From NCBI GenBank assembly GCA_023415475.1, contig JAEZKL010000034.1, positions 1 through 48,587 of the forward strand: a DNA stretch of 48,587 bases, given 5' to 3'. The notes below the pieces were generated by a model, which had not been told where the DNA came from, searched no databases, and was given only the letters and a program-made list of their open reading frames with translations. The position numbers and the translations under genes are program-made. This stretch comes from Bacillota bacterium. GTDB taxonomy: Bacteria; Bacillota; Clostridia; Lachnospirales; Lachnospiraceae. Position 1 is the stretch's first letter. Every line of letters starts with the position of its first letter. Positions 24,703-33,637 of this stretch are shown here, one piece after another.

Positions 24703-25893
24703 TTAATCAAATTTTCTGGATACGGAACGCTCCTCCAGTGCCTTTAACACTGCCTGAGGATTCTCGAACTTGCTTAAGAACATCATTGCAGCAATAACAT
24801 ACGGCTTGTAGCTTGCTTCCTTGTATAAAGGAGTACGGTAACGATCGAATACAGTTGCATCAACTTCGCCTTCCTTACAGCTAACACCGGTGATATCAGC
24901 AGGTAAGCAGTGCATATAGAGAGCCTTGCCATCTTTTGTAAGCTTCATTAATTCTTCAGTACATGCCCAATCCTTATGCTGTGCATTCTGAGCTAATAAT
25001 TCCTTCTCGAGTGCCTTGATGCCGTCGAAGTCATTATTACCATACAGTTCGGTTCTCTTCTCCATTGCTTTGAAGGGAGCCCAGCTCTTAGGATATACGA
25101 TATCGGCATCCTTGAAGGCTTCTGCCATATTGTTGGTCTTTGTGAAGGAACCGCCGGATTTTGCTGCATTTTCCTTAGCGATTTCTTCAACCTCACTCAT
25201 AACCTCATAGCCTTCGGGATGAGCAAGTACAACGTCCATACCCATACGGGTCATCAGACCGATGATACCCTGAGGAACGGATAAGGGTTTTCCGTAGGAA
25301 GGAGAGTAAGCCCAGGACATAGCGATCTTCTTGCCCTTAAGATTCTCTACACCGCCGAACTCATGGATGATATGAAGCATATCTGCCATGGACTGAGTGG
25401 GGTGATCGATATCGCACTGAAGATTAACCAGTGTAGGTCTCTGCTCCAGAATTCCGTCTTCATTACCTAATTTAACAGCCTCAGATACCTCGCGCATATA
25501 AGTATTACCCTTGCCGATATACATATCGTCACGGATTCCGATTACATCTGCCATGAAGGATACCATGTTAGCGGTCTCACGAACGGTCTCACCATGTGCT
25601 ACCTGAGATTTTCCTTCATCGAGATCCTGTACCTCAAGTCCTAAGAGGTTACAAGCGGATGCGAAGGAGAAACGGGTACGGGTGGAGTTATCACGGAAGA
25701 TGGAGATACCAAGACCGCTCTCGAATACTTTGGTAGAGATGTTGTTCTCTCTCATATAACGGAGAGCATCTGCGATCGTGAAGACAGCCTCAAGCTCATC
25801 TGTTGATTTCTCCCAGGTTAATAAGAAATCATTGTTATACATCTCCTTGAAATTTAACTTATTCAACTTATCAATATAATCCTGTAACTTCAT
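24703..25893 (-). CDS. ygeW: Knotted carbamoyltransferase YgeW
   Basis: A 396-residue member of the aspartate/ornithine carbamoyltransferase superfamily, YgeW branch. Carbamoyl-phosphate site STRTRFSFASA is near residue 91, HPTQSMADML near 175, and MHCLPADITG near 331. The protein is longer than ornithine carbamoyltransferase (about 330), as in YgeW, whose C-terminal region is knotted. The natural substrate of YgeW is not settled; in this setting it likely releases carbamoyl phosphate from a carbamoylated intermediate, feeding the carbamate kinase next door. AAGGAG is spaced 7 bases before the ATG. Confidence 0.95.
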   Translation of the reverse strand: MKLQDYIDKLNKLNFKEMYNNDFLLTWEKSTDELEAVFTIADALRYMRENNISTKVFESGLGISIFRDNSTRTRFSFASACNLLGLEVQDLDEGKSQVAHGETVRETANMVSFMADVIGIRDDMYIGKGNTYMREVSEAVKLGNEDGILEQRPTLVNLQCDIDHPTQSMADMLHIIHEFGGVENLKGKKIAMSWAYSPSYGKPLSVPQGIIGLMTRMGMDVVLAHPEGYEVMSEVEEIAKENAAKSGGSFTKTNNMAEAFKDADIVYPKSWAPFKAMEKRTELYGNNDFDGIKALEKELLAQNAQHKDWACTEELMKLTKDGKALYMHCLPADITGVSCKEGEVDATVFDRYRTPLYKEASYKPYVIAAMMFLSKFENPQAVLKALEERSVSRKFD

Positions 25894-26001
25894 ACATATC
25901 TCCTTTTCTATTTATGTGTCATACGGGATGGTATGCACATTGTTGTTGTTTTTTTGCTACCTTAACTTCGTAATTAAAAATGTAATCCCAAAATTGCTTA
26001 C

Positions 26002-27306
26002 TTATTTACAATACAGTGTAGGAAGTGCTGCATAAACTGCTGCACACTTTACTAAATCTTCCTTATAGGTCTTCTCATTCGGAGCATGTGCCTGAGCTTC
26101 AGCACCGGGTCCGAAGCCGATACAAGGAATTCCGTTACGACCCATAATGGAAACGCCGTTTGTGGAGAAGGTCCATTTGTCGGTAAGAGGACGAGCCTTT
26201 CTCATAGCATCTGCATCCTTGCTGCCACTACGAGTAGTTCCGTAGAGATTGGTGTAAGCTTCTTCCATTGCCTTAGTAACAGCATGATCCTCCGGAATAA
26301 CCCAGGTAGGGAAGTAGCATTCGATCGGGTATACAAGATTTGTATAGCTCGGTCTGTCATACTGATACATACTTACGGTCGCATTGTATTTCTTTACGAA
26401 GGGAAGTGCACGAATTTCGTCTAAGCAGCTTTCCCAGGTCTCACCGGCTGTCATACGACGATCCAGGGAAACAGAACAGGAATCAGCAACAGCACAGCGG
26501 CTGGGAGAGGTAAAGAAGATCTCCGAGGTGGTAACGGTGCCGCGTCCTAAGAAACGAGCTTCCTTCCACAGGGGATTGAATTTTTCATCCAACATCTTAA
26601 CCAGGCCTTTGATTTCCTTGTCATCGGAAGCGTCATTCTCATTGAGATCACGAACGTTTTGGAGAATGTCAGCCATCTTGTAGATAGCATTGTCTCCACG
26701 CTCGGGAGCAGAACCATGACAGGAAACACCCTGCACATCAATGCGGATTTCCATACGTCCACGCTGACCGCGGTAGATACCGCCGTCCGTAGGCTCGGTT
26801 GATACTACGAAGTCCGGTCTAACCTTATCTTCGTTAATAATGTACTGCCAGCAAAGACCATCGCAATCCTCTTCCTGAACAGTACCGGTAACTAATACGG
26901 TGTATTTATCATTTAATAAACCGAGATCCTTCATGATCCTAGCACCATATACTGCAGATACAATACCGCCTAATTGGTCGGAAGTACCGCGACCGCCAAT
27001 CTCATCCTCTGATTCAAAGCCTTCATAGGGATCAAAATTCCAGTTGGCTCTATTGCCGATACCAACCGTATCAATATGAGCATCAAAACCGATTAAGGTC
27101 TTGCCAGTTCCCATATAACCTAACACATTACCCATAGGATCAATTACTACCTTGTCGAAATCTAAGGCTTTCATCTCAGCTTCAATGCGCTTGATATGGC
27201 CTTCTTCGCCACAGCTTTCACCGGGAATAGCAACCAATTCACGGAGAAATTTGGTCATTGCCGGTAAATAGTCTTCTGATGCCTGCCTGATCTTATTAAA
27301 TTCCAT
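26002..27306 (-). CDS. ygeY: M20-family hydrolase YgeY
   Basis: A 434-residue metal-dependent hydrolase of the M20 peptidase/deacylase family, YgeY type (the selenium-metabolism-linked hydrolase). Metal-binding motifs are visible: GFDAHIDTVG, GGRGTSDQLGG, TVQEEDCDG with the catalytic Glu pair, and EPTDGGIYRGQRG. The dimerisation insert begins VSCHGSAPERG. The start ATG at complement 27304-27306 is chosen because AAGGAGG is 7 bases upstream; an in-frame ATG 17 codons earlier lies within the upstream stem-loop. It probably removes an acyl or carbamoyl-like group from a purine-derived intermediate. A family 1 repeat lies directly upstream. Confidence 0.93.
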   Translation of the reverse strand: MEFNKIRQASEDYLPAMTKFLRELVAIPGESCGEEGHIKRIEAEMKALDFDKVVIDPMGNVLGYMGTGKTLIGFDAHIDTVGIGNRANWNFDPYEGFESEDEIGGRGTSDQLGGIVSAVYGARIMKDLGLLNDKYTVLVTGTVQEEDCDGLCWQYIINEDKVRPDFVVSTEPTDGGIYRGQRGRMEIRIDVQGVSCHGSAPERGDNAIYKMADILQNVRDLNENDASDDKEIKGLVKMLDEKFNPLWKEARFLGRGTVTTSEIFFTSPSRCAVADSCSVSLDRRMTAGETWESCLDEIRALPFVKKYNATVSMYQYDRPSYTNLVYPIECYFPTWVIPEDHAVTKAMEEAYTNLYGTTRSGSKDADAMRKARPLTDKWTFSTNGVSIMGRNGIPCIGFGPGAEAQAHAPNEKTYKEDLVKCAAVYAALPTLYCK

Positions 27307-27327
27307 TCTTCTTTCCTCCTTATTTGT

Positions 27328-27400
27328 ATTATGAACATTAAGTATGTTCATAATCATTCACTCCGATCGCATACTTACCGCTTGCAGTATGCTCACTACG
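27328..27400 (-). repeat. Dispersed two-stem-loop repeat, family 1, copy B
   Basis: Read on the minus strand: CGTAGTGAGCAT, stem-loop 1 (GCATACT/AGTATGC, 27369-27392), ATGCGATCGGAG, and stem-loop 2 (ATTATGAACAT/ATGTTCATAAT with a 5-base loop, 27328-27354, perfect 11-bp arms). It fills the whole ygeX-ygeY spacer up to the ygeY ribosome binding site. An 11-base direct repeat, TTATTTGTATT, stands on both sides (27320-27330 and 27402-27412) and includes the ygeX stop codon, as if produced by insertion. Confidence 0.6.
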
Positions 27401-27401
27401 T

Positions 27402-28610
27402 TTATTTGTATTGTTTTCCGTCCCAGACGATTTCTTTATATCGATCGGGATCTGTATCGCCTTCTGTTGAAAAGAGAAGTACCTTTGAGTTCTCATCCAG
27501 CTTCAAAGCATTCTTAAATTCTAAAAGCTCCGGATTAGTCATAATCTCAACCAACACACCAAAAGGAGCGGCACCGGACTCGCCGGATACGACCTGAGGA
27601 TCACCTTTGATCGGAGCACTCAGCATTCTCATTGCCTTAGCAGCAACCCAATCAGGAGCAGCTACGAATACTGAAACATGATTCTTTAGGATGTCCCAGG
27701 AAATGGTATTCGGTTCACCGCAGGCAAGACCGGCCATAATGGTCTGCATATCGCCATCCACATAGTATTCTTTACCGTCGCCGGCAACAGCACCCTTGTA
27801 GAGACAAGCAGCAACATCGGCTTCAACAACCACAACCGTTGGAGGATTATCTGGATACATATTGGCAAAATAGCCTTGAACAGCTCCCGCCAAGGAACCA
27901 ACTCCTGCTTGAACAAATACGTGGGTAGGACGATCGGTTCCAAGCTCTTTCAGTTGCTCGCTGGCTTCCATTGCCATAGTGCCATAACCTTGCATAATCC
28001 AGGAAGGGATCTCTTCATAGCCTTCCCAGGCTGTATCCTGAACTACAACGCCATTCGGTGTCTTTGCAGCTGCAGCAGCAGCCATACGTACACATTCGTC
28101 ATAGTTAACCTCTTCTATCGTAGCGGTAGCACCTTCTGCCCTGATGTTGTCAAGTCTGGTCTGAGTAGAGCCCTTTGGCATGTAGACAACTGCCTTCTGC
28201 TTTAGTCGGTTTGCTGCCCATGCTACGCCACGGCCATGATTACCGTCGGTGGCGGTAAAGAAGGTAGCTTGACCAAACTCTTGTCGTAGCTTATCGCTGG
28301 TTAATGTCTCAAAATCAAGCTCGGATACATCCCTGTTTGTCTTTTGTGCTATATAGCGTGCCATAGCAAAGGAGCCGCCCAAAACCTTAAAAGCGTTTAA
28401 ACCAAAACGATAGGATTCGTCCTTGACATAAAGCTCCTTAAGTCCTAGATAGGACGCCATTTGATTTAGATTTGCTAAGGGAGTGCGCTCGTAGCCGGGA
28501 ATTGTCTGATGAAAGTCCCGTGCTTTCTTCACTTCTGATGCATCCATCACCTTAAGGCTGAGATCAGCAGTTTTTGGCATGGTATTTTTAACCCATTTGA
28601 TCTTATCCAT
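27402..28610 (-). CDS. ygeX: 2,3-diaminopropionate ammonia-lyase
   Basis: A 402-residue fold-type II PLP enzyme that converts 2,3-diaminopropionate to pyruvate and two ammonia. The PLP-lysine region RFGLNAFKVLGGSFA is near residue 70, the phosphate/asparagine loop TATDGNHGRGVAWAA near 119, and a glycine-rich AGVGSLAGAV segment near 234. Length and sequence fit the YgeX/DpaL family. GGAGGT lies 4 bases before the ATG. It heads the minus-strand arm and is expressed from the 28611-29236 region. It likely carries out the last carbon-yielding step; its aminoacrylate intermediate is the classic substrate of RidA, which is encoded in the other arm. Confidence 0.95.
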   Translation of the reverse strand: MDKIKWVKNTMPKTADLSLKVMDASEVKKARDFHQTIPGYERTPLANLNQMASYLGLKELYVKDESYRFGLNAFKVLGGSFAMARYIAQKTNRDVSELDFETLTSDKLRQEFGQATFFTATDGNHGRGVAWAANRLKQKAVVYMPKGSTQTRLDNIRAEGATATIEEVNYDECVRMAAAAAAKTPNGVVVQDTAWEGYEEIPSWIMQGYGTMAMEASEQLKELGTDRPTHVFVQAGVGSLAGAVQGYFANMYPDNPPTVVVVEADVAACLYKGAVAGDGKEYYVDGDMQTIMAGLACGEPNTISWDILKNHVSVFVAAPDWVAAKAMRMLSAPIKGDPQVVSGESGAAPFGVLVEIMTNPELLEFKNALKLDENSKVLLFSTEGDTDPDRYKEIVWDGKQYK

Positions 28611-28885
28611 GATTACCTCCTAGATATGTAATAACATTTTACTTGCCAATAAAGAAGCTTCATACATGCTGTTAATACTATCGAACAATTATAAAGCCGC
28701 TGAGCGGAATAATAAATCATGTTTCATAATATTTCGGTGAAGCTGACATAGTATGAATACATGAATCGTAAAAAGTTTTTAAAGCTAACTTTTTATAAAT
28801 ATTATTATATTACAATCTTTAAGAATTATCCTTCGATGCAGGAAGCTTATGTACAATTTTTCTAAAGCTGTATATCATATGAATC

Positions 28886-28913
28886 ATCATAGCATAATAA
28901 AATAAAAAATCAA
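28886..28913 (-). promoter_or_regulatory. Minus-strand promoter for ygeX-ygeY-ygeW-arcC
   Basis: On the minus strand TTGATT (complement 28908-28913) and TATGAT (complement 28886-28891) have a 16-base spacer, about 275 bases before the ygeX start. Confidence 0.45.
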
Positions 28914-28966
28914 TATATTTTTCTTGAAAAAATAAAATTTTTCATTTTTTTATAATTTCATTTGAT

Positions 28967-28995
28967 TTTACATTATGTTGGTGATAAACTATAAT
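28967..28995 (+). promoter_or_regulatory. Plus-strand promoter for the ssnA operon
   Basis: TTTACA (28967-28972) and a consensus TATAAT (28990-28995) have a 17-base spacer. The resulting leader before ssnA is unusually long. Confidence 0.6.
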
Positions 28996-29236
28996 AGTAT
29001 AAAATAATAAGCAATAAATTGTGTATTATTAATAAAAAAACAAGCATTGTATTGTTGATAAAGACGAAATTTACAAAAATAACAAAAAAATAGCTTGTTA
29101 AAATTTATTTTTTTTAAAATTGGATTAGATTGATTAGTCAAACAATGTAACAATTTATTCTACTTATGAAAAAAATTGAGATAATCAGGACCTAATACCT
29201 AAAATGAAGAATATTGATGAATGAAAGGAGACAATT

Positions 29237-30568
29237 ATGATACTGATTGGTAATGGTAGAGTAATAACCAGAGATAAGGACAGGCCGCTGATAGAGAACG
29301 GAGCTGTTCTTATAGAAGGAAACCGAATCTTAAAGGTAGGGAGCACGGAGGAGCTTAAGAAAGTCTATCCGGAGGCGGATTGGGTTGATGCAAAGGGCGG
29401 CCTGATTATGCCGGGCTTGATTAACACACATAATCATATCTACAGCGCTATGGCAAGGGGGTTATCCATTAACAATTATAATCCGAAGGGTTTCCTGGAT
29501 ATTTTAGACGGACTATGGTGGAATATTGACCGCCACCTTACCCTGGAACAGACAAGGCAGAGCGCCATTGCAACCTATATTGATTGTATTAAGAATGGTG
29601 TGACCACGGTGTTTGATCATCATGCAAGCTTCGGAAGCATCGGAAACAGCTTATTTACCATCGCTGATGCAGCGAAGGAATTAGGAGTGCGTACCTGTCT
29701 GTGTTATGAAGTATCAGACCGTGACGGGGAAGAGAAGATGAGAGCCGGGGTAATAGAGAATGCTGATTTTATCCAGTTTACGGCGAAGCATACTGATGAT
29801 ATGCTAAAAGGTATGATGGGTATGCATGCCGCCTTTACAATTTCCGATAAGACCTTTGCGTTTTGCAGGGAGAACACACCGGAGTCAGTAGGTTATCATA
29901 TTCACGTTGCTGAGGGTATTGAGGATCTACATGCTTCCTTAAAGAATCATGGCAAACGAATTGTAAACCGATTAATGGACGTAGGAATTCTTGGACCGAA
30001 GACTATCGCAGCTCATTGCATCTATGTCAACGGTCAGGAGATGGAGCTTTTGAAGGAGACGGATACCATGGTTGTCCATAATCCGGAATCCAACATGGGT
30101 AACGCTTGTGGTTGTCCTCCTACTATGGAGATCTTCCATCGCGGTATTCTGACCGGTTTGGGAACAGACGGATACACCAACGACATGTTTGAATCTTACA
30201 AAGTAGCAAATATTTTGCATAAGCATCACTTATGCGATGCAACGGCAGCCTGGGGTGAGGTTCCCGCCATGCTGTTTGAAGGAAATGCCGAGATAGCGAA
30301 CCGTTATTTTGATACACCGCTTGGTGTGCTGAAGGAAGGCTACGCAGCCGATGTAATCGTAGCGGATTATGATCCGCTTACACCATTAACAGCCGATAAT
30401 ATCAACGGACATTTGCTGTTTGGAATGAATGGAAGTAAGGTAGTAACTACCATGATTAATGGTAAGGTTCTTATGAAGGATAGAGAGCTTGTGTATGTAG
30501 ATGAAGCAAAGGCAATGGCGGATTGCAGACAACAGGCACAATTGTTAGCAAGAAGCATCAACGGATAG
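29237..30568 (+). CDS. ssnA: Amidohydrolase SsnA
   Basis: A 443-residue zinc-type amidohydrolase of the SsnA group, related to guanine deaminase and atrazine chlorohydrolase. Metal ligands appear as NTHNHIYSAMARGL near residue 63, YHIHVAEG near 222, AAHCIYVN near 259 and GLGTDGYTNDMFE near 312. The sequence fits SsnA, always found with ygfK and xdh in purine/selenium clusters. GGAG lies 7 bases before the ATG. First gene of the plus arm; ygfK follows 12 bases later. It probably deaminates or opens a purine-derived ring; the exact substrate is unproven. Confidence 0.94.
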   Translation: MILIGNGRVITRDKDRPLIENGAVLIEGNRILKVGSTEELKKVYPEADWVDAKGGLIMPGLINTHNHIYSAMARGLSINNYNPKGFLDILDGLWWNIDRHLTLEQTRQSAIATYIDCIKNGVTTVFDHHASFGSIGNSLFTIADAAKELGVRTCLCYEVSDRDGEEKMRAGVIENADFIQFTAKHTDDMLKGMMGMHAAFTISDKTFAFCRENTPESVGYHIHVAEGIEDLHASLKNHGKRIVNRLMDVGILGPKTIAAHCIYVNGQEMELLKETDTMVVHNPESNMGNACGCPPTMEIFHRGILTGLGTDGYTNDMFESYKVANILHKHHLCDATAAWGEVPAMLFEGNAEIANRYFDTPLGVLKEGYAADVIVADYDPLTPLTADNINGHLLFGMNGSKVVTTMINGKVLMKDRELVYVDEAKAMADCRQQAQLLARSING

Positions 30569-30580
30569 GAGGATAAGAAA

Positions 30581-33577
30581 ATGGGAGACAGAATGACACC
30601 AATACCTTTTCATAATTTAATGGATTGGATTTTTGAAGAAAAACAAGGGACCGGAAAAGTATTTGGAGTACGCAGACCTTTTATAAAAGAGAAGAAGCAG
30701 GCGCTGCACCTCTTCGGAGAGAAGCTGGAGATGCCTTTTGGTCCGGCAGCCGGTCCGAATACTCAGCTTGCACAAAATATTATAGCGGCCTACTATACAG
30801 GGAATCGTTTCTTTGAGCTTAAGACGGTTCAGATACTGGATGGAGAAGACCTGCCGGTCAACAAGCCCTGTATACTTGCAGACGACGAGGGCTACAATTG
30901 TGAATGGTCCACAGAGCTGCGGGTTCCGGAGGCACTGGAGGAATATATTAAGGCATGGTTTGCCTTAAAGGTAATCTCAAAGGAATTCGATCTTGGTGAG
31001 AGCGACGGCTTTATTTTTAATATGAGCGTTGGCTATGATCTGAAGGGAATTCAGTCCGAGAAGATTGACACCTTCATCAATCAGATGATGGATGGACGAA
31101 AGGCAGCAATCTGGCAGGAATGTGTCGATTATCTGCTATCCAATTTGAATAAGTTTAAGAAGGTAGATAAAGAATTCATCGAAAGTATATCGCCTAAGGT
31201 TTGCACCTCGGTTACCGTATCTACCTTACATGGCTGCCCTCCCCAGGAGATTGAAAGCATTGCTACCTATCTCATCCAGGAGAAGCATCTGAATACCTTT
31301 GTAAAATGTAACCCCACCCTCCTCGGTTATGAGACGGCGAGAGATATCATGGATCGTATGGGTTATGGTTATGTTGCGTTCGGTGATTTCCATTTCAAGG
31401 ATGACCTACAGTTTGAGGATGCTGTTCCAATGCTGAAGAGACTTCAAGAAAAAGCAGATGCAGAAGGTCTGGAATTCGGTGTGAAGCTGACGAATACCTT
31501 CCCGGTAGATGTTACAAGAAATGAGCTTCCGAGCGAGGAGATGTATATGTCAGGCCGCTCCTTAGCTGCACTTTCTCTATCGGTAGCATATAAGCTGTCA
31601 GAGGCTTTTGACGGAAAGCTTCGCATCTCCTATTCCGGTGGTGCGGATTACTTCAATATTGATAAAATATTCTCCCTCGGTATCTGGCCGATCACGATGG
31701 CTACTACCTATCTGAAGACCGGTGGATATCAGAGAGGTAATCAGATTGCTGAGAAGCTGGAACGAATAGAATATAAGGAGTTTAGCGGAATAAAGGTAGA
31801 GGAGCTTGGTGAATTTATTAAAGAGGTTATGACGGATAAGCATTATACTAAGGGTGTAAAACCGCTTCCCTCCAGAAAGATTGATGCTAAGGTACCTTTG
31901 ATCAACTGCTTTATTGCTCCCTGTAACAAGCAATGTCCGATACAGCAGGATATTCCTACCTATTTAAAGCTGGTTAAGGATGGAGAATATCTGCAGGCAC
32001 TGAAGGTAATCACGGATAAGAATGCTCTTCCCTTCATTACCGGCACGATCTGTAGCCATACCTGTATGAATAAATGTACCCGTAATTTCTACGAGGAATC
32101 CTTAAAGATCCGCGATGCCAAATTAGTAGCGGCGCAGAAGGGTTATGATGAACTCATCAAGGAGCTTAAGCCCTCCGATCAATATAAAGGTAAGAAAGTG
32201 GCAGTTGTCGGGGCAGGTGCTGCCGGTATTGCCAGTGCATTCTTCCTGGCTAGAGAAGGTGCCGATGTTACTGTATTTGAGAAGAGAGCAGAAGCCGGCG
32301 GTATCGTAAGATATATCGTACCGGAATTCAGAATACCACGAGAGGATGTAGAGAAGGATATCAGCTTAGCGAAGGCAATGGGAGCTAAATTTGTATTCAA
32401 TCATCCGGTTACCGATCTGAAGGAATTGAAGGAAGCCGGTTATGAGGATATTATATTAGCAATCGGTGCAACGAAGGGAATGCCTCTCGGAATTGACTGT
32501 GAGAAGGAAATCAATGCGATTGAATTCCTGGATACCTGCCGTAACCACCCGGATTCCATAACTCTTGGCAAGAATGTTGCCATTATCGGAGCAGGTAATA
32601 CTGCAATGGACGCAGCCAGAGCAGCGAAGAGAATGTCTGGCGTGGAGCATGTATATATCGTATATCGCCGTACCGTAAAATATATGCCTGCCGATGAGGA
32701 GGAGCTTGAGCTTGCTCTTCACGATGGAGTAGAGCTTCTGGAGCTTCTGGCTCCGGTTAGTCATAAGAATGGCAAGCTGATCTGTCATAAGATGGTGCTT
32801 GGCGAGATGGATGCCTCCGGAAGACAGAAGCCGATAGAGACAGAGGAAGAGATTATACTGGATATCGATACCGTGGTTGCTTCCCTGGGTGAAAGGGTGG
32901 ATGACACCTTCTATGAGTCCTTGGGCTTAAAGGTAAATAAGCGAGGTATTGCAGAGTATAATCCAGATACCATGGAATCATCGGTTGCTCATGTCTATGT
33001 AACCGGTGACGGTGCAGGCGGTCCTGCAACGGTAGTAGAAGCCATCCGAGATGCTTCGAAGGCAGTTAATGCAATCCTTAACCTTAAACCCAGAGCTTCT
33101 ATTGATAACCCGCTCCGTGAGAATGAAATCTCCGCAAAGAAGGGCGTTCTTGAAGCCGCAACCGATGCAAAAGAGGATGGAAAGCGCTGCTTAGAATGTA
33201 ATAAGATCTGTGAAGCATGTACGGAGGTTTGCCCGAATCGTGCGAACATCTCTATCTTTGTGCATGGTGCAAAGCAGCCACAGATTCTGCACGTGGATTA
33301 TATGTGTAATGAATGCGGTAACTGCAAGAGCTTCTGCCCTTATGACAGTGCCCCTTATAAAGAGAAATTTACTCTGTTTAGAACAGTAGAGGATTTTGAG
33401 GATAGCGAGAATCAGGGCTTTGTACTTCTGGATATGGAAAAGGCACTCTTTAGAGTACGCCTCGGAAATAAGATCCAGGATGTAGACCTGAAGGATATAT
33501 TCTGTGAACTATATGTTGAGATTAAGAATCTGATGTTAGCGGTTTATCATGATTACCGTTACCTGTTGTTACAATAA
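30581..33577 (+). CDS. ygfK: YgfK, iron-sulfur flavoprotein oxidoreductase
   Basis: A 998-residue multidomain redox protein. Residues about 1-420 resemble a dihydroorotate-dehydrogenase-like barrel. A cysteine-rich linker (INCFIAPCNKQCPIQQDIP near 446) and two dinucleotide-binding domains follow, with GAGAAGIASAF near 548 and GAGNTAMDAARAAKRM near 671, as in the small subunit of glutamate synthase. The C-terminus has two ferredoxin-like clusters, CNKICEACTEVCP near 875 and CNECGNCKSFCP near 910. E. coli YgfK is annotated as a putative selenate reductase subunit; in this context it more likely moves electrons between NAD(P)H and the xanthine dehydrogenase or reduces a purine intermediate. AGGAGG precedes the ATG. 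Confidence 0.94.
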   Translation: MGDRMTPIPFHNLMDWIFEEKQGTGKVFGVRRPFIKEKKQALHLFGEKLEMPFGPAAGPNTQLAQNIIAAYYTGNRFFELKTVQILDGEDLPVNKPCILADDEGYNCEWSTELRVPEALEEYIKAWFALKVISKEFDLGESDGFIFNMSVGYDLKGIQSEKIDTFINQMMDGRKAAIWQECVDYLLSNLNKFKKVDKEFIESISPKVCTSVTVSTLHGCPPQEIESIATYLIQEKHLNTFVKCNPTLLGYETARDIMDRMGYGYVAFGDFHFKDDLQFEDAVPMLKRLQEKADAEGLEFGVKLTNTFPVDVTRNELPSEEMYMSGRSLAALSLSVAYKLSEAFDGKLRISYSGGADYFNIDKIFSLGIWPITMATTYLKTGGYQRGNQIAEKLERIEYKEFSGIKVEELGEFIKEVMTDKHYTKGVKPLPSRKIDAKVPLINCFIAPCNKQCPIQQDIPTYLKLVKDGEYLQALKVITDKNALPFITGTICSHTCMNKCTRNFYEESLKIRDAKLVAAQKGYDELIKELKPSDQYKGKKVAVVGAGAAGIASAFFLAREGADVTVFEKRAEAGGIVRYIVPEFRIPREDVEKDISLAKAMGAKFVFNHPVTDLKELKEAGYEDIILAIGATKGMPLGIDCEKEINAIEFLDTCRNHPDSITLGKNVAIIGAGNTAMDAARAAKRMSGVEHVYIVYRRTVKYMPADEEELELALHDGVELLELLAPVSHKNGKLICHKMVLGEMDASGRQKPIETEEEIILDIDTVVASLGERVDDTFYESLGLKVNKRGIAEYNPDTMESSVAHVYVTGDGAGGPATVVEAIRDASKAVNAILNLKPRASIDNPLRENEISAKKGVLEAATDAKEDGKRCLECNKICEACTEVCPNRANISIFVHGAKQPQILHVDYMCNECGNCKSFCPYDSAPYKEKFTLFRTVEDFEDSENQGFVLLDMEKALFRVRLGNKIQDVDLKDIFCELYVEIKNLMLAVYHDYRYLLLQ

Positions 33578-33637
33578 TCGTAACTATTCAGTACCTGAAC
33601 AGTTACCAACAATCTTTTGACAGGAGGGATGAAGGGT

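Larger units (their letters stand above)
28611..29236. promoter_or_regulatory. Divergent control region of the purine cluster
   Basis: A 626-base AT-rich region between ygeX and ssnA with no gene. It has a plus-strand promoter (28967-28995), a minus-strand promoter (28886-28913), and a long leader on the ssnA side of about 235 bases. That leader contains AACAAGC near 29040 matched by GCTTGTT near 29093 and then a long T tract, which could form a weak attenuator. I recognise no known purine or xanthine aptamer. The TetR protein of the plus arm is a candidate regulator, but no clear palindrome stands out here. Confidence 0.6.

Noticed and set aside
27328..27354. Stem-loop before ygeY as a simple terminator
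   Set aside because: It lacks a T tract on the minus strand and belongs to a larger repeat that has a second copy elsewhere.
28611..29236. Purine or xanthine riboswitch in the ssnA leader
   Set aside because: I could not find the conserved purine-aptamer junction or loop sequences; the leader is simply AT-rich with one long-range pair.
28611..29236. Sigma-54 promoter for the purine cluster
   Set aside because: No convincing -24/-12 TGGC/TGC pair was found, while good vegetative promoters are present on both strands.
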